Source: Daldinia sp. FL1419 (taxonomy: Eukaryota > Ascomycota > Sordariomycetes > Xylariales > Hypoxylaceae). Taken from it: DNA of 64,000 nt. A model generated the notes under the pieces. That model did not search any database. It was given only the letters and a program-made list of their open reading frames with translations, and had not been told where the DNA came from. The stretch covers positions 682,001 through 746,000 of the forward strand of contig MU623340.1 in NCBI GenBank assembly GCA_025201765.1, given 5' to 3'. The translations under genes were made by a program, and so were the position numbers. Positions 24,936-35,515 of the stretch are shown here, in pieces. Within the stretch, counting starts at the first letter, position 1. Each line of letters starts with the position of its first letter.

Positions 24936-25858
24936 ATGTCGAAACCATACCAGACAGTCGCTCTGGACGAAGAGCCTTTTCTTGCCAAGGAAGAAGGGGT
25001 AGTAGATGAAAGATGGACGGAGAATAGAGAGAAAGCATCTATACTAGACCGTCTATCAAGATTAAGCCCACACTGGGCTTGGTTATGCCACGCCGTTCTG
25101 TTATCCCTCTCTGTGACATTTTTCGCGTTATCATTCTGCTCCAAAGAGACCGAAATAACTGACGCGGACTATACGGCGAAATACTCTGCGTGGTGTATGT
25201 TCGATCGAGACTGTCTTTTTTGAATCGAGAATCTAACAAGATGAATAGCACCGGCTGCTAGCGCTGTAAAGTACGAGACGCAACACTTCGATTTACCTCC
25301 CTTTGCAGAGGGCCCCTTCGTTGGTATGGGTGATGACGTGGATGCAGCGTGGGATGGGATTTCAGCCAGTATGTCCTTAAAATATTGACCATGACTTGAA
25401 AGCCAACATTTGTCTAACGAAGAATTATAGTCGGCGACACGATGATATCTCGCGAAGAGATGATAAAACTGGGTCTAAATCCCGACACCTCCCTTGCTAT
25501 CACTAACCCGAGGGATGGAAAACCGGGCTATCGGGTCGCCATCGAGGTGTTCCACCAATTACACTGCCTGAACCTACTACGACAAAACGTGTATAAAGAA
25601 TACTACTCACCATTGGGAGGAGATACGTCTGATGCTCCCGAAGATTTGACGGGCCACCTTGATCACTGCATCGACGCGCTGCGGCAGTTTGTCATGTGTC
25701 AAGGCGACATCGGTGTCTTCAGCTTTCACTACCCGATGGGTGATGAAGACCCGTGGCCGAACTACAGCACGCCTCACACGTGCAGGAATTTCGACAGCAT
25801 CCGACAATGGGCTGTCGACCACACAGTCCCGAGAGGACCTGACGAGCCGGAACACTAA
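24936..25858 (+). CDS. UstYa-family (DUF3328) oxidase
   Basis: Type II membrane protein of the UstYa family, copper-dependent oxidases known for oxidative cyclisation and related steps in fungal ribosomal-peptide and cyclopeptide pathways. Exons 24936-25194, 25249-25368 and 25431-25858 give 268 aa; introns of 54 and 62 nt keep frame, the first with a CTAAC branch. One membrane helix lies at about residues 46-67 (WAWLCHAVLLSLSVTFFALS). The two family signature motifs are intact: HQLHC (168-172) and HLDHC (202-206), with the family's spacing and a following RQFVMC. The start MSKPYQTVAL places the short cytosolic tail before the helix. Unlike known members, it has no recognisable precursor peptide, transporter or second UstYa nearby, so it may be solitary or act on a substrate made elsewhere. 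Confidence 0.9.
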
Positions 25859-26972
25859 AGATTTCTTATCCGGGCACTTCGTAGATCTGTATATACTATA
25901 ATGGCAAACTGTCAAACGAGCGATTTTGTTTTCCCAAGATATTAGATATCAATGCAAAGATACCATTAAGACCGAGCGTCGGATATAAATTTGAATACTC
26001 TGTCCTATGATGTGAGACAACTGCCGTAAGCCGTAAATGAGCCACATCGTGTGAACATTGACACAGCTTTCGGGCGGCAGGATCACTTGTTTTATGAGGT
26101 CGAATTGAAGAGGGAGCCGTTATTTTGAAAAGCTCGCCCTGTACCTTGGCTGCCTCAATGTTGTATTGTAAATGTCATAGTAAGAAAATCGGAAGGATGT
26201 TGGCGATGGCAATCACAAAATAAGGGCCACTAAGATTTTCACGTGCGGATTGGTGGAGCAGTACGGAGGTACATAGGAATACGAATACGAAGGTGGATAT
26301 GAGAAAAGCCGTTAGGGCATGATTAAAATTGGGGCATCTGCCATTTCCGTCTTATCAGATCGAAAGCGATGAGCTGATTTGCAGCGAGTTTATGCCAGTC
26401 TTACAGCCCAAAGAGGCTAACAGCCTATTACGTATGGCGAGACAGTGGAGAAGGTTAAGTTACCGCTACTCTATTCAGTATCCAGGGTTCTGGAGACTCG
26501 GAAGCTTGAGATTCCAGTGGTGTCATGCATTGAACGAATCAGAAGGCGAGTTGCATAGCGCATATTGACTCCTATTTCCTCCTTTTTGGACATATCAAAT
26601 TTACTCTTCTGATATGACATATCTGAATTTTAACGTCCGGATGGGCCGATGCGAGTCGAAAGATGAAAGAAAGAAATGGTTCGACGATAAAAGGTATAAT
26701 AGAAATTGAATAGAGAAATAAAAGCAGAGTGGTTCGCTCCTGGAAGTTGTTGGTTTTTTATTCCAAAGTGATTTACATACCTTCTTTATAGCACCAGAGT
26801 ACATTCCTTGGTCTCATTTTTTGGGGAGGTGTGGTCTAAACTTGTTACCCCTTTTTATTGGCGGGCAAACTTTTATCGATTGTTGATTGTGACTCTACTA
26901 GTCAGGAACAAAGAAGAAGAGACCCACCTTTTTGCTGGCTCCGATTGAAGTCTATCTCTAAAATCCGAGCCC

Positions 26973-27013
<41 letters not shown>

Positions 27014-27202
27014 ATCCCCAATTGAGAATCGAGCCCATCCCCACGCCGCGATTCGCGAAATTGCATATCAAAGCCGACCCTAGACCGTGGGAAGGACCGA
27101 TAAATTTCTCCCTTTTATTTGTTTCCGCCGCCCTCGATTTTGCGGTTCTTCCCTAATTCTTGCGCTTTCATCATTCGCATTCTCGATCGATTTATTTTCA
27201 AG
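25859..27202. other. Intergenic region upstream of ERG3
   Basis: It contains the 3' end of the UstYa gene and the ERG3 promoter, with an ATTGG (reverse CCAAT) near 26856-26860 and an A33 run at 26976-27008. No further gene is supported. Confidence 0.4.
26976..27008 (+). repeat. Poly(A) tract, 33 nt
   Basis: An uninterrupted run of 33 A lies about 195 bp upstream of the ERG3 ATG. It could be a nucleosome-excluding promoter tract or the tail of an old retrocopy; no target-site duplication is obvious. Confidence 0.9.
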
Positions 27203-28308
27203 ATGGATGTCGTGCTTGAAATCGCGGATACCTTTGCGGGAGACTATCTTTACGCCAAGTTGCTTCCATTGCAGCCTGCCGCTCCCCATGGCCTTCAAGA
27301 TGTCGCCGCCAATTCCACTCAAGCCTTATCGTCGTGGCAATTCAAGTCGGCCAACCCTTATTTCCAATTCGAGCCCAGTGAATATGCGTATATGAGCGCC
27401 TGGGATAGGGATAACCCATTTCGACAGGCTCTTTCTCTATTCTTGATTACATGGTTCGTCAACCTTTTCTTCGGCATTGGATTTGTCGTCTGTACCCAGT
27501 TAGCACTGACAATGGCGTTAGGATTTTTGGTTTCGTCCTATACTTCCTATTCTCGACCTTATCCTACATCTTCGTCTTCGACAAGAAGACATTCCACCAC
27601 CCCAAGTATCTTAAGAATCAGATGTGGCTCGAGATTAAGCAGACCATGAACTCGATGCCGATTATGTCGGCCCTGACCGTCCCTTTCTGGCTTGCTGATG
27701 TTCGCGGTCTTACCAAATTATACGACACCCCCGACCAAGGGCCTGGCATGTGGTACGAAATCCTACAGTACCCCTTCTTCATCCTGTTCACCGACGCCTG
27801 CATCTACTTGATCCACCGTGGCCTACACCACCCATTGGTCTACAAGCACCTTCACAAGCCTCACCACAAGTGGATCATGCCCACCCCGTATGCTTCCTAC
27901 GCTTTCCACCCCGTTGACGGCTGGTCGCAATCGCTCCCGTACCATATCTTCCCCATCCTGTTCCCGTTGAACAAGTTTGCCTCTGTCGCCTTCTTTGTCT
28001 TCGTCAACTTCTGGACTATCATGATCCACGATGGGGAGTACATGGCCAACAGCCCCGTTATCAATGGTGCTGCTTGCCACACAATGCACCACTTGTACTT
28101 CAACTACAACTACGGTCAGTACACCACCTTCTGGGACAGACTGGGCAGGAGCTACCGCAAGCCAGACGCCGATCTGTTCGAGAAGGAGAAGAAGATGGGC
28201 GAGGCGCAATGGAAAGCCCAGGTTAAGGAGATGGAGAAGATTGTTAAGGAGGTCGAGGGCGAAGATGACCGCAGTTACGACGCCGGAAAGGTCAAGAAGA
28301 ACAACTAA
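27203..28308 (+). CDS. ERG3: Sterol C-5 desaturase (Erg3)
   Basis: ER-membrane di-iron enzyme that introduces the C-5 double bond during ergosterol synthesis. Exons 27203-27453 and 27522-28308 give 345 aa; the 68-nt intron has a weak donor (GTTCGT) but a good CACTGAC branch, and splicing restores a continuous membrane segment (TWIFGFVLYFLF). The three histidine boxes of the fatty acid hydroxylase superfamily are present: HRGLHH (182-187), HKPHH (195-199) and HTMHH (270-274), the last followed by LYFNYNYGQYTTFWD, typical of Erg3. Several hydrophobic stretches span the membrane. The C-terminus is a charged Lys/Glu tail ending KVKKNN, compatible with ER retention. The ATG follows a leader ending TTTTCAAG. 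Confidence 0.95.
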
Positions 28309-29688
28309 GCTCTTCGAACGTTGCCAGAAGCAGCAATTCGTTTTCGTTGCACGAGAGCAAGTTATTGTATAATTTGTAATGACACTTTTGCCTTTGGATG
28401 TGGGCTGAACGACCGCGATGTTGTGCGAGGCGGAGATTTAATTAGTGCTGGTCGCACAGCAGAGGATTGTATATAATGGGCAGAATGCTGGGCCTCTAAT
28501 GATGTGACGGCGTTCGGGATATCCAGAAAAAAAAGGGGGGTCGGAATTCTATCGTATTCCGACTTGAGACTCGAAGTCGAGCTGCAAGCCTCATAGATGG
28601 AAAGAAAGAGGCGACTCTCTCGTCCCGTCGTTACCTCGATAAAATAATGGACGGATCGACATACTACATATAATGACCTAAATAAACCTAATGTCTTCTA
28701 CGAGTCTATTTTTAAGTTGCAGATGACGTTAAATGTACGTGGTGGAGGTTAAGATGCCTGGATGATGCTAGGAGAGTATGGCCGTTGCGGTAAGACTTCA
28801 ATGTGACAGCAAAGACAGTATTTACGAGTATTTTCAAGATCCTATTCCGGGTAGTACTGCTTTGGTAGTTGTATCCTTTGTCCCACGACATTAAATGAAA
28901 ACTACCATGGGATGAAAATAGATCGGTAGGACCAGGACTTTGTGAAGCGTAATGATCATCTGATGGCTCGTACGGGTTGCAACACATTAAGCTATCTTGG
29001 TAACTCGGGATACATGAAACTAGTTGGGATGCACACACAACGTCGGAGTGAGTTCGGATTCTAGGGGCCATACATTTACTTGCATGGCCCGGCTACTACT
29101 AATAAATGATCACATACGAATAGCAAATAAGCCCCATAGGAGCCAATATGAGTTGAGTAGACTTTCATAGACTTCAATATTGTATTGAAATAAGGAAATA
29201 GTGCTATGCTGCATATCTCGAACGATGTATTACCGTCCTTCGTAGTCGTACACCGCGACTACATGATAAAGTAATGTAAAAACGGATTCGATAATAGGAC
29301 TCCTCCCCTTGCTTAAGAGTATACCCGGGGCGTACAATACTAACGGTATAGAGTGTAACAATGCTGGATATTGAGCCAAGGATAATGATAATTGCTCTTG
29401 TGACAAAAAGCGTTGCAACTCTTAGTAACGAATAATTCCACGCCCATAAACGCCGTTGCAGAAGGAAGGAAAATACGCGAACGCTCATCGCGATGAATAT
29501 AGGTCGGTCCGTAGCCCCGTTCCACCTACCGTCCATCCATTCGTCCACCCCTAGCCCTAGTATCTTCGCTGGCAACCGACCAGTCCAAGACTCCCTACGA
29601 TACTCTCACAAACCCATAGATATACACGCACCCATGTCTCTACACGGGCAGAGCGGACACGGCTATCGGAAACCTACGACCGTCCTTC
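28309..29688. other. Convergent spacer between ERG3 and the 29689 gene
   Basis: 1.4 kb between two converging genes. Some open frames occur but none has protein-like composition or exon signals that I trust. Confidence 0.35.
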
Positions 29689-30060
29689 TTACGAGAAACT
29701 GACAAACTTGGGGTCCTTTGGCCTTCCATCTGCAGCGATGCCGTTTGCGCTAAAGCGTTGCTCCATGTAGACCCTGCGCGCCTCGTCAAAGCGCATGCGC
29801 CTCTTCTTCATGATCGCAAGGATCTGGGATTTGGCTTCATCGTCGAGGCCTGCGCGGGCATCGCCTCCCTCTACATTTGCGCCTAGATCAAAAGTACTGC
29901 TCGACAGACCCGCTTCGATATCGCCTGCGAAAGAACCGGGGAGTCGCGAGTATAGGTGTGAATGCCCAGGGAGGATGTGCATCCAGTGGTTTCGCGTTAC
30001 GTAGAGGATGGTGCCAGTGATGAGGACCAGGAAGGATAGAGAGTAGAGTAGGTACGGCAT
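29689..30060 (-). CDS. Small membrane-anchored conserved fungal protein (123 aa)
   Basis: Unknown function, but the form is familiar from many ascomycete genomes. I start at the ATG at 30060 (MPYLLYSLSF) because it directly precedes a hydrophobic helix (about residues 3-22), although the frame is open further upstream. After the helix come a Gly/Asp-rich linker and a charged C-terminal block: DDEAKSQILAIMKKRRMRFD, then EARRVYMEQRF and a closing GRPKDPKFVSFS. The dense conservation-like C-terminus and signal-anchor suggest an organelle or ER membrane protein facing the cytosol. It is intronless and divergent to eL28 with an 876-bp spacer. Confidence 0.75.
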   Translation of the reverse strand: MPYLLYSLSFLVLITGTILYVTRNHWMHILPGHSHLYSRLPGSFAGDIEAGLSSSTFDLGANVEGGDARAGLDDEAKSQILAIMKKRRMRFDEARRVYMEQRFSANGIAADGRPKDPKFVSFS

Positions 30061-30936
30061 TTTTGCAGTATCGAAAAGGGGATCGATTTCGCGTGCGAGT
30101 TGGATATAAGTGGGATGGATCAGTAGACGAATCGAGCTCGGGCGCGAAAAGGTGGATAGTATGAGAGTCGATAGGTTGGATTTGAGGCAGCCGATAAGTG
30201 GTAGATTAGAAGAAAGCCACAGTTTCAAGATGTTAAAGATGTTTGGGCGGCTAATTCGAAGAAAACACAGAGGAAGAAGAAATGAGAAAAACGAAGAGAG
30301 TGAATGACGATTGTGATTGCGAAAAGGAAAGATGAGCTAGAAGAAAGTAAGCAAAGATATCGTGATCAAAGATTATGTGTGTAAGGCCATCGGAAGAGAC
30401 GGTCTTTTTTTCGCAAAGTCGAAAGTAGTCCGAAGATGTTAGTGGAATGGGGAGAGTGGATCGTATGGTCCGGCCGACTTAACCGGAGTAGATTTTGGGA
30501 CTGACGACACAATTGCAGCAGCCAGTTAAAGTTGAGGGGGTGCTGGAGGCGCAGACTCGACGAGACGTGTGGCTCGTGCATCTTACGTGTCCCCCGTATC
30601 TTATAAGTGGAGTAGGTTACATATTTAAAGTACCTGACTGATGATGTCAGCAAATACAAAGTACCTACAGATACGTACACGATACCTTATGTAAGAGGTA
30701 GATCTACAAATGTACCTTGCCTAGGTACCTACCTAGGTACGTAGCATGAAATTGTGGGTCCGGATCCGTATAGCTAGACGCTAATACAGATACGGCCAAT
30801 TAAGCGACTCCCACACTTGCCCATTTGCGCCCGTGAACTTTTCGAAATCGTTGCAAGGTCGACAAGATAGAGCAGAACTCCGGTCCATTGAAACCTTCTT
30901 ACTCCCGAAACCTCACGATTCCGATCCTCATAAAAA
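30061..30936. promoter_or_regulatory. Divergent promoter region, small protein / eL28
   Basis: 876 bp serving two outward genes. It contains a strong copy of the dispersed palindrome, CCTAGGTACCTACCTAGGTA, at 30720-30739. No other gene is seen. Confidence 0.5.
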
Positions 30937-31699
30937 ATGGCTACCCCTAACGTCTCCGCAGACCTCGTCTGGGAACTTGTCCGTAAGTTCTAGGCCTGAA
31001 TTATCGAGCTCGATCAAGCTGGGTTGGGGTTTTGATGTGGTGGAGGCTGATATTTTGTCATTTGGGCGTATACAGGCAACAACAACTCCTACCTTGTCAA
31101 GCGCAAGGAGTTCGGCGGTGTCCAGTTCTCCCGGGACCCCCTTAACCTCACCAACGTCCACAGCCGCAAGGTAAGAAATTCTGCTACGATTTTGTGGAGG
31201 CTATGTTGTGACTTGCAAGTTTGACTAACACGAGACTAGCATGCCGGATTCGTGAACCCCAAGGTATGAACCTGACGATTATAATACGGCTCGACATATC
31301 AGCGAGACTCACAAGTGGAATAATAGGCTATCGGTATCCAGGCCGCGGAGAAGAACGGCGTCAAGGTCATCAGCAAGAAGGTGTCTGCTGCTCAGCAACC
31401 CGCTAAGTCCACCACCGAGATCACCCACAACGGCGGCCAGGCCACACGCAAGTCAGTTACTCCCGAATACATATGCTTCGATGGATAATAGAGCATCACC
31501 TTACTAACGTATGCGACTACACAGGCTCTACAAGATCGTTGCCAACCAGACTGCCAAGTCCGGCTACCGACCCGACCTCCGTGAGGCCGCCGTCTCCCGC
31601 GTCTCCGCTATCCGCCAGTCCCAGCGGGAACCCAAGCCCACCCCCGAGAAGAAGCCCCGTGGCGCCAAGGCCAAGAAGGCTGCTGCTCCCGAGTCGTAA
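30937..31699 (+). CDS. RPL28: 60S ribosomal protein eL28
   Basis: Large-subunit ribosomal protein of the L28e family, present in animals and filamentous fungi but lost from baker's yeast, where the RPL28 name belongs to uL15. Five exons (30937-30982, 31076-31170, 31240-31263, 31327-31451, 31525-31699) give 154 aa; all phases agree. The third exon is only 24 nt (HAGFVNPK). Family blocks are visible: DLVWELVRNNNSYLVKR, FSRDPLNLTNVHSRKHAGFV and RKLYKIVANQ. The tail is Lys/Ala-rich (KPRGAKAKKAAAPES), as usual for a nucleolar-imported ribosomal protein. The first donor follows codon 15, a common position for intron-rich ribosomal genes. Confidence 0.95.
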
Positions 31700-32239
31700 G
31701 CTCGTCGTCGCACAATAGATAGGGAAGAGGGATGGAATAACTAGGTAATGACTGCAGAGATAAGGCCGGCCGGCAAATAAGGCATATGCATTTTTTGGTA
31801 GTCAATCCAAATTCCCAAGGCGTCTAAGGAAATCCTTCAACGAAAAATGCCTCCTTTTTTGTGTGATTTGAAACCTTTATCTCGCATGCTTCTTGTCGTA
31901 TACGGTCTAGAGCAAAAGGAGCGAGACGAGGTAACTTCGGTCCAATGCGGTATGGCTATCCGGGCAATCCTACCTCAGTAGCCTTGGTGGCGCTCGGCGG
32001 AAGCGGTGTGCGCGGTAGCGAAACTGAGCTCTTAGGTATAGTATAGGTATAGTACATGCAAATATGGGTTGAGTTATTTAACGCCTACATCGTCCGTTAC
32101 ATACACGCCTGCCTTAGTAGGTAGGCATACCTACGTGTAATATGGAGGTGTATGTGGCTAAGGTAAGGTACCTTATCTTGGCAACTCAGTCAGGGAGTAA
32201 GCCGGAAGAAGCTTGCAACCTTTAAATGATGAGTCAGTA

Positions 32240-32286
32240 GATTGGTAAATTGGTAGATTGGTAGATTGGTAGATTGGTAGATTGTC
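32240..32286 (+). repeat. Tandem repeat, 8-bp unit GGTAGATT
   Basis: About five consecutive copies of GGTAGATT/GGTAAATT are visible; the first copies are slightly diverged. Confidence 0.85.
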
Positions 32287-32734
32287 CGTCGGCTGGGCAT
32301 TTTCTCGTGAAGCCTTGGAAAGAATCCAAATCTCGTTAAAACTTGAATGAAATTTCGCTTTAGCCCGTCCGACCTTGCCCGATACCGAGGAGCGAACCTC
32401 GGGAAATGGTTATGGTGTAAACTGCCACAAGCAATATAGATAATTCCATTTCGGACAATAACCTCGGGTTAGAGGAAATAGAGATAGGCTAGTTAGCTTT
32501 CGTACTTGGGGACAAGAATACCGACGATGGGTCACCTTGATGGATCGTATTTGATGGATCATGAAAATGCTACTACATAGATGCCTTATAGGTAGTAAGA
32601 TGGACCAAGTATTTTCGCAGTTAATTCACCAGGTTAGGTTAATATCATCGGACATAGCATTAAGCATCAGGTAGACCCTGGCCCATCAGCTATAACCTCA
32701 TGGACCTGGGAAAATGTGCCCAGGGAAACAAACT

Positions 32735-32845
32735 TTCATGCATGTGGTTTTCAGCATGTGGTTTTTAGCATGTACCTTTCAGCATGTACCTAACCTAGGT
32801 TACTCCGGGCTGTTATACTGTTATACTGTTATACTGTTATACGGC
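32735..32845 (+). repeat. Two adjacent minisatellites: AGCATGT-type units and TGTTATAC x4
   Basis: Four imperfect units containing GCATGT followed by GGTTTT or ACC run from about 32740 to 32790; four near-perfect copies of TGTTATAC follow at about 32810-32841. Confidence 0.8.
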
Positions 32846-33253
32846 GGAAGGGCCAAAAGAGTTACAAGCTCACCTGCCGGGAAAGAGATCACAAATGACC
32901 AATCAGGGAAAGAACATTGATTCGAATACCAAACTTGATTGGCTCGTGCAGGCGCGGGATTATGTGAATTCATTCCTTACTACAGAGGGGATAGTAGGCA
33001 CGTAGAAAGAAAGGGTAGGCACGATGGGAGAGAATGGTGGGGTAGCGCCAAACAGCAACAAAGCTAAAGTGGATCTCTCCTCCCCTCTACGGTGATCCCT
33101 CTCTAATAATTCACGTTCCCTTTTGCCCCGCCTTCTTGCGTATCGACTCTCAACTTTCCCGATTTCATCATCCCGGAAGCCTTACGTTGAGGTACTTTAA
33201 AACCATATAAACAAGGGTGAGTTCTCTTTATATATACCTAGGTATATATTCAA

Positions 33254-33280
33254 TCTCCTCTCTCTCTCTCTCTCTCTCTT
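33254..33280 (+). repeat. CT dinucleotide tract in the malate dehydrogenase leader
   Basis: A (CT)n run of roughly 13 units lies about 145 bp upstream of the ATG; pyrimidine-rich leaders are common in highly expressed fungal genes. Confidence 0.8.
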
Positions 33281-33421
33281 TCTTCCTTCGAAACCCTTCG
33301 GACTTGACTTGATTTCATCCTGCCTGGAGCTGGAGCTGGAGAATTACTAACGTATAAACGGATCAGCTGTGTCTTAGTCTTTAAACCAATTTTACCCCAC
33401 CTCAACCTACAAATCGCGACC

Positions 33422-34764
33422 ATGGTTAAAGCTGGTATGAAGCTCAATGTCCGGACCCCCGAGTTGAAAGAGCATTGGTACTAACAAGCAATTAGTTGTT
33501 GCCGGAGCCTCTGGCGGTATTGGCCAGGTTGGTTACGATCCATCCTATGAAAAAAAAACTAATCCAAAAGGTCTCGAAGCTAATACGAAGCAGCCCCTTT
33601 CTCTCCTGCTCAAGCTCTCCCCCCTCGTTGACGAGCTTGCCCTCTACGATGTCGTGAACACCCCCGGCGTCGCCACCGATCTCTCCCACATCTCCTCGAC
33701 TGCTGTGAGCACCCCCTCCCAACGTAACACATGGCAATAATGGTGAAACCTAACAGAACAAATAGAAAGTCACAGGCTACCTGCCCAAGGACGATGGCGG
33801 CAAGAAGGCCTTCAAGGATGCCGACATCATCGTCATCCCCGCCGGAATTCCCCGTGAGTATTTATAAATATTGCCTCAATCGGTGTAACATAATAGCTCA
33901 TATAATCGCAGGCAAGCCCGGTATGACCCGTGACGACCTTTTCAACATCAACGCTGGAATCGTCAAGGGTCTGATCGAGATTGCTGCCGAGGTTGCCCCC
34001 AAGGCCTACATCCTTGTCATCTCCAACCCCGTCAATTCTACCGTCCCCATCGCCGCCGAAGTCCTAAAGGCCAAGGGTGTCTTCAACCCCCAACGACTAT
34101 TCGGTGTCACCACCCTAGACATCGTCCGTGCCGAGACCTTCGTTGCCGAGATCGCTGGCAAGAAAACCGGCTCTGAACTAACCGTCCCTGTCGTCGGTGG
34201 TCACTCTGGAGAGACCATCGTCCCTCTCTTCAGCAAGGTCAGCCCTAGCGTGACCATCCCGGATGACAAGTACGACGCTCTTGTCAACCGTGTCCAGTTT
34301 GGTGGTGACGAGGTAGTCAAGGCCAAGGATGGTGCTGGTTCCGCCACGTTGTCTATGGCCTTCGCTGGATACCGGTAAGATCTACCTTCTCTTGAATTCT
34401 TGATAAATGAAAGCTAATATTGTTCTAGTTTCGCGGAGAAGGTGTTGAGGGCTGTCAAGGGCGAGAAGGGTCTCGTTGAGCCCAGCTTCGTTTACCTCAA
34501 GGGTATCCCTGGTGGTGAAGAGGTTGCCAAGGCCACTGGTCTAGAGTTCTTCTCCGTCCCTGTCGAACTCGGAGTAGGTGTTCGTTTAATTATATTGGTC
34601 GAATCGTGCTAACCATTACATAGCCCAACGGTGCCGAGAAGGCCTCCAACCCCCTCGCTGGTATCACCGAGAAGGAGAAGGCTCTGGTAGACGTCGCCAT
34701 CCAGGGCCTAAAGACCAACATCGAGAAGGGCATCAGCTTCGCTCACAACCCCCCTCAAAAGTAA
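33422..34764 (+). CDS. MDH: Malate dehydrogenase, cytosolic type
   Basis: NAD-dependent malate dehydrogenase interconverting malate and oxaloacetate. Seven exons (33422-33434, 33496-33527, 33594-33704, 33766-33853, 33912-34374, 34429-34573, 34624-34764) give 330 aa with every phase consistent. The first exon is only 13 nt. The spliced N-terminus MVKAVVAGASGGIGQPLSLL carries the NAD-binding glycine motif (residues 8-14) with no targeting presequence, and the end (NPPQK) is not a peroxisomal signal, so the cytosolic form is inferred. Active-site features: Arg82 and Arg88 in PRKPGMTRDD, SNPVNSTVP (118-126), the Asp151/Arg154 pair in LDIVRAE and catalytic His179 in VVGGHSGETIVP. It is tandem to eL28 and convergent with Trs33. 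Confidence 0.95.
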
Positions 34765-35515
34765 TTACCCCCTTGATTTACCCCTGGATGATTTTGCCTC
34801 GCTCATGGAGCTTGGCACGGCTTCTATGTAATGTGTTTATCACATAAGCATCTTGCCCGCGGGTTTGGCATGTTTTATAGGAAAAGTCAAACCAGACAGT
34901 TTCTGCGATAATTGAGATCGAGTTAACTGATCTTTATTTTGGTTGCATAGGTTGTAAGCGTGCCGTAGTCGCCCCTGATTAGAGCCATCCCAATGTCTCT
35001 CCATCGTATCCAGTCAAGTTTCGTGTGTCAAGAATTATTGGAGAGAAGGAACCTCGTGGAATTAATGTCAGGGATAATAAGGGCTCGCCCAGAGAGGAGG
35101 GTTGTGTGCTTGCTAGGAATTTGGATGGGGTGGTAGGTATTTTCTGTTAGCGGAGTAGGACGGACGGGGTGGGAAGGGGATCAGGGGATCAGGGGATAAA
35201 GGGGGTGGGGGTATATATTAGGTACGGGGGTGGAAAACTCTGGTCCTTAGAAACATGGATTTTGTAGATATAAGTAACACCATACACCGGTAGCGCCGTT
35301 CCTTCTAAACGCTAGGTCTCATTCCTTGTCCTGTCCTGTCCTGTCCTTTCCATTGCCTTACGCCGCCGCGCCTAGTAAAATGAGCCCGCCAAAATCAGGT
35401 ACTGTCGCGTAGTGGGTGGTAGATACGTAGCAGTCTAGTCTAATCTAACTCAAGCGCGTCAATTTAGGCTACGCTAGGTTGCTTGGGTGGAGTGAGGTGA
35501 AGTGGCGAGACTTCG
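34765..35515. other. Convergent 3' spacer MDH / TRS33
   Basis: Holds 3' ends of both genes. A CTGTC-type repeat occurs at 35329-35347 and a GGGGATCAGGGGATAAAGGGG-like purine-rich run near 35175-35205. No gene is seen. Confidence 0.4.

Larger units (their letters stand above)
31700..33421. other. Spacer between eL28 and malate dehydrogenase, with minisatellites
   Basis: 1.7 kb with no supported gene. It contains tandem repeats around 32240-32286 and 32735-32845, CCAAT boxes at 32899-32903 (+) and 32938-32942 (reverse) that could bind the Hap complex, and a CT-rich leader (33254-33280). Confidence 0.45.

Noticed and set aside
28712..29575. Open frames between ERG3 and the 29689 gene
   Set aside because: No start context, domain or splice structure to support a gene.
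31473..31805. Frames overlapping the eL28 last exon
   Set aside because: Out-of-frame readings of the Lys/Pro/Ala-rich ribosomal protein tail.
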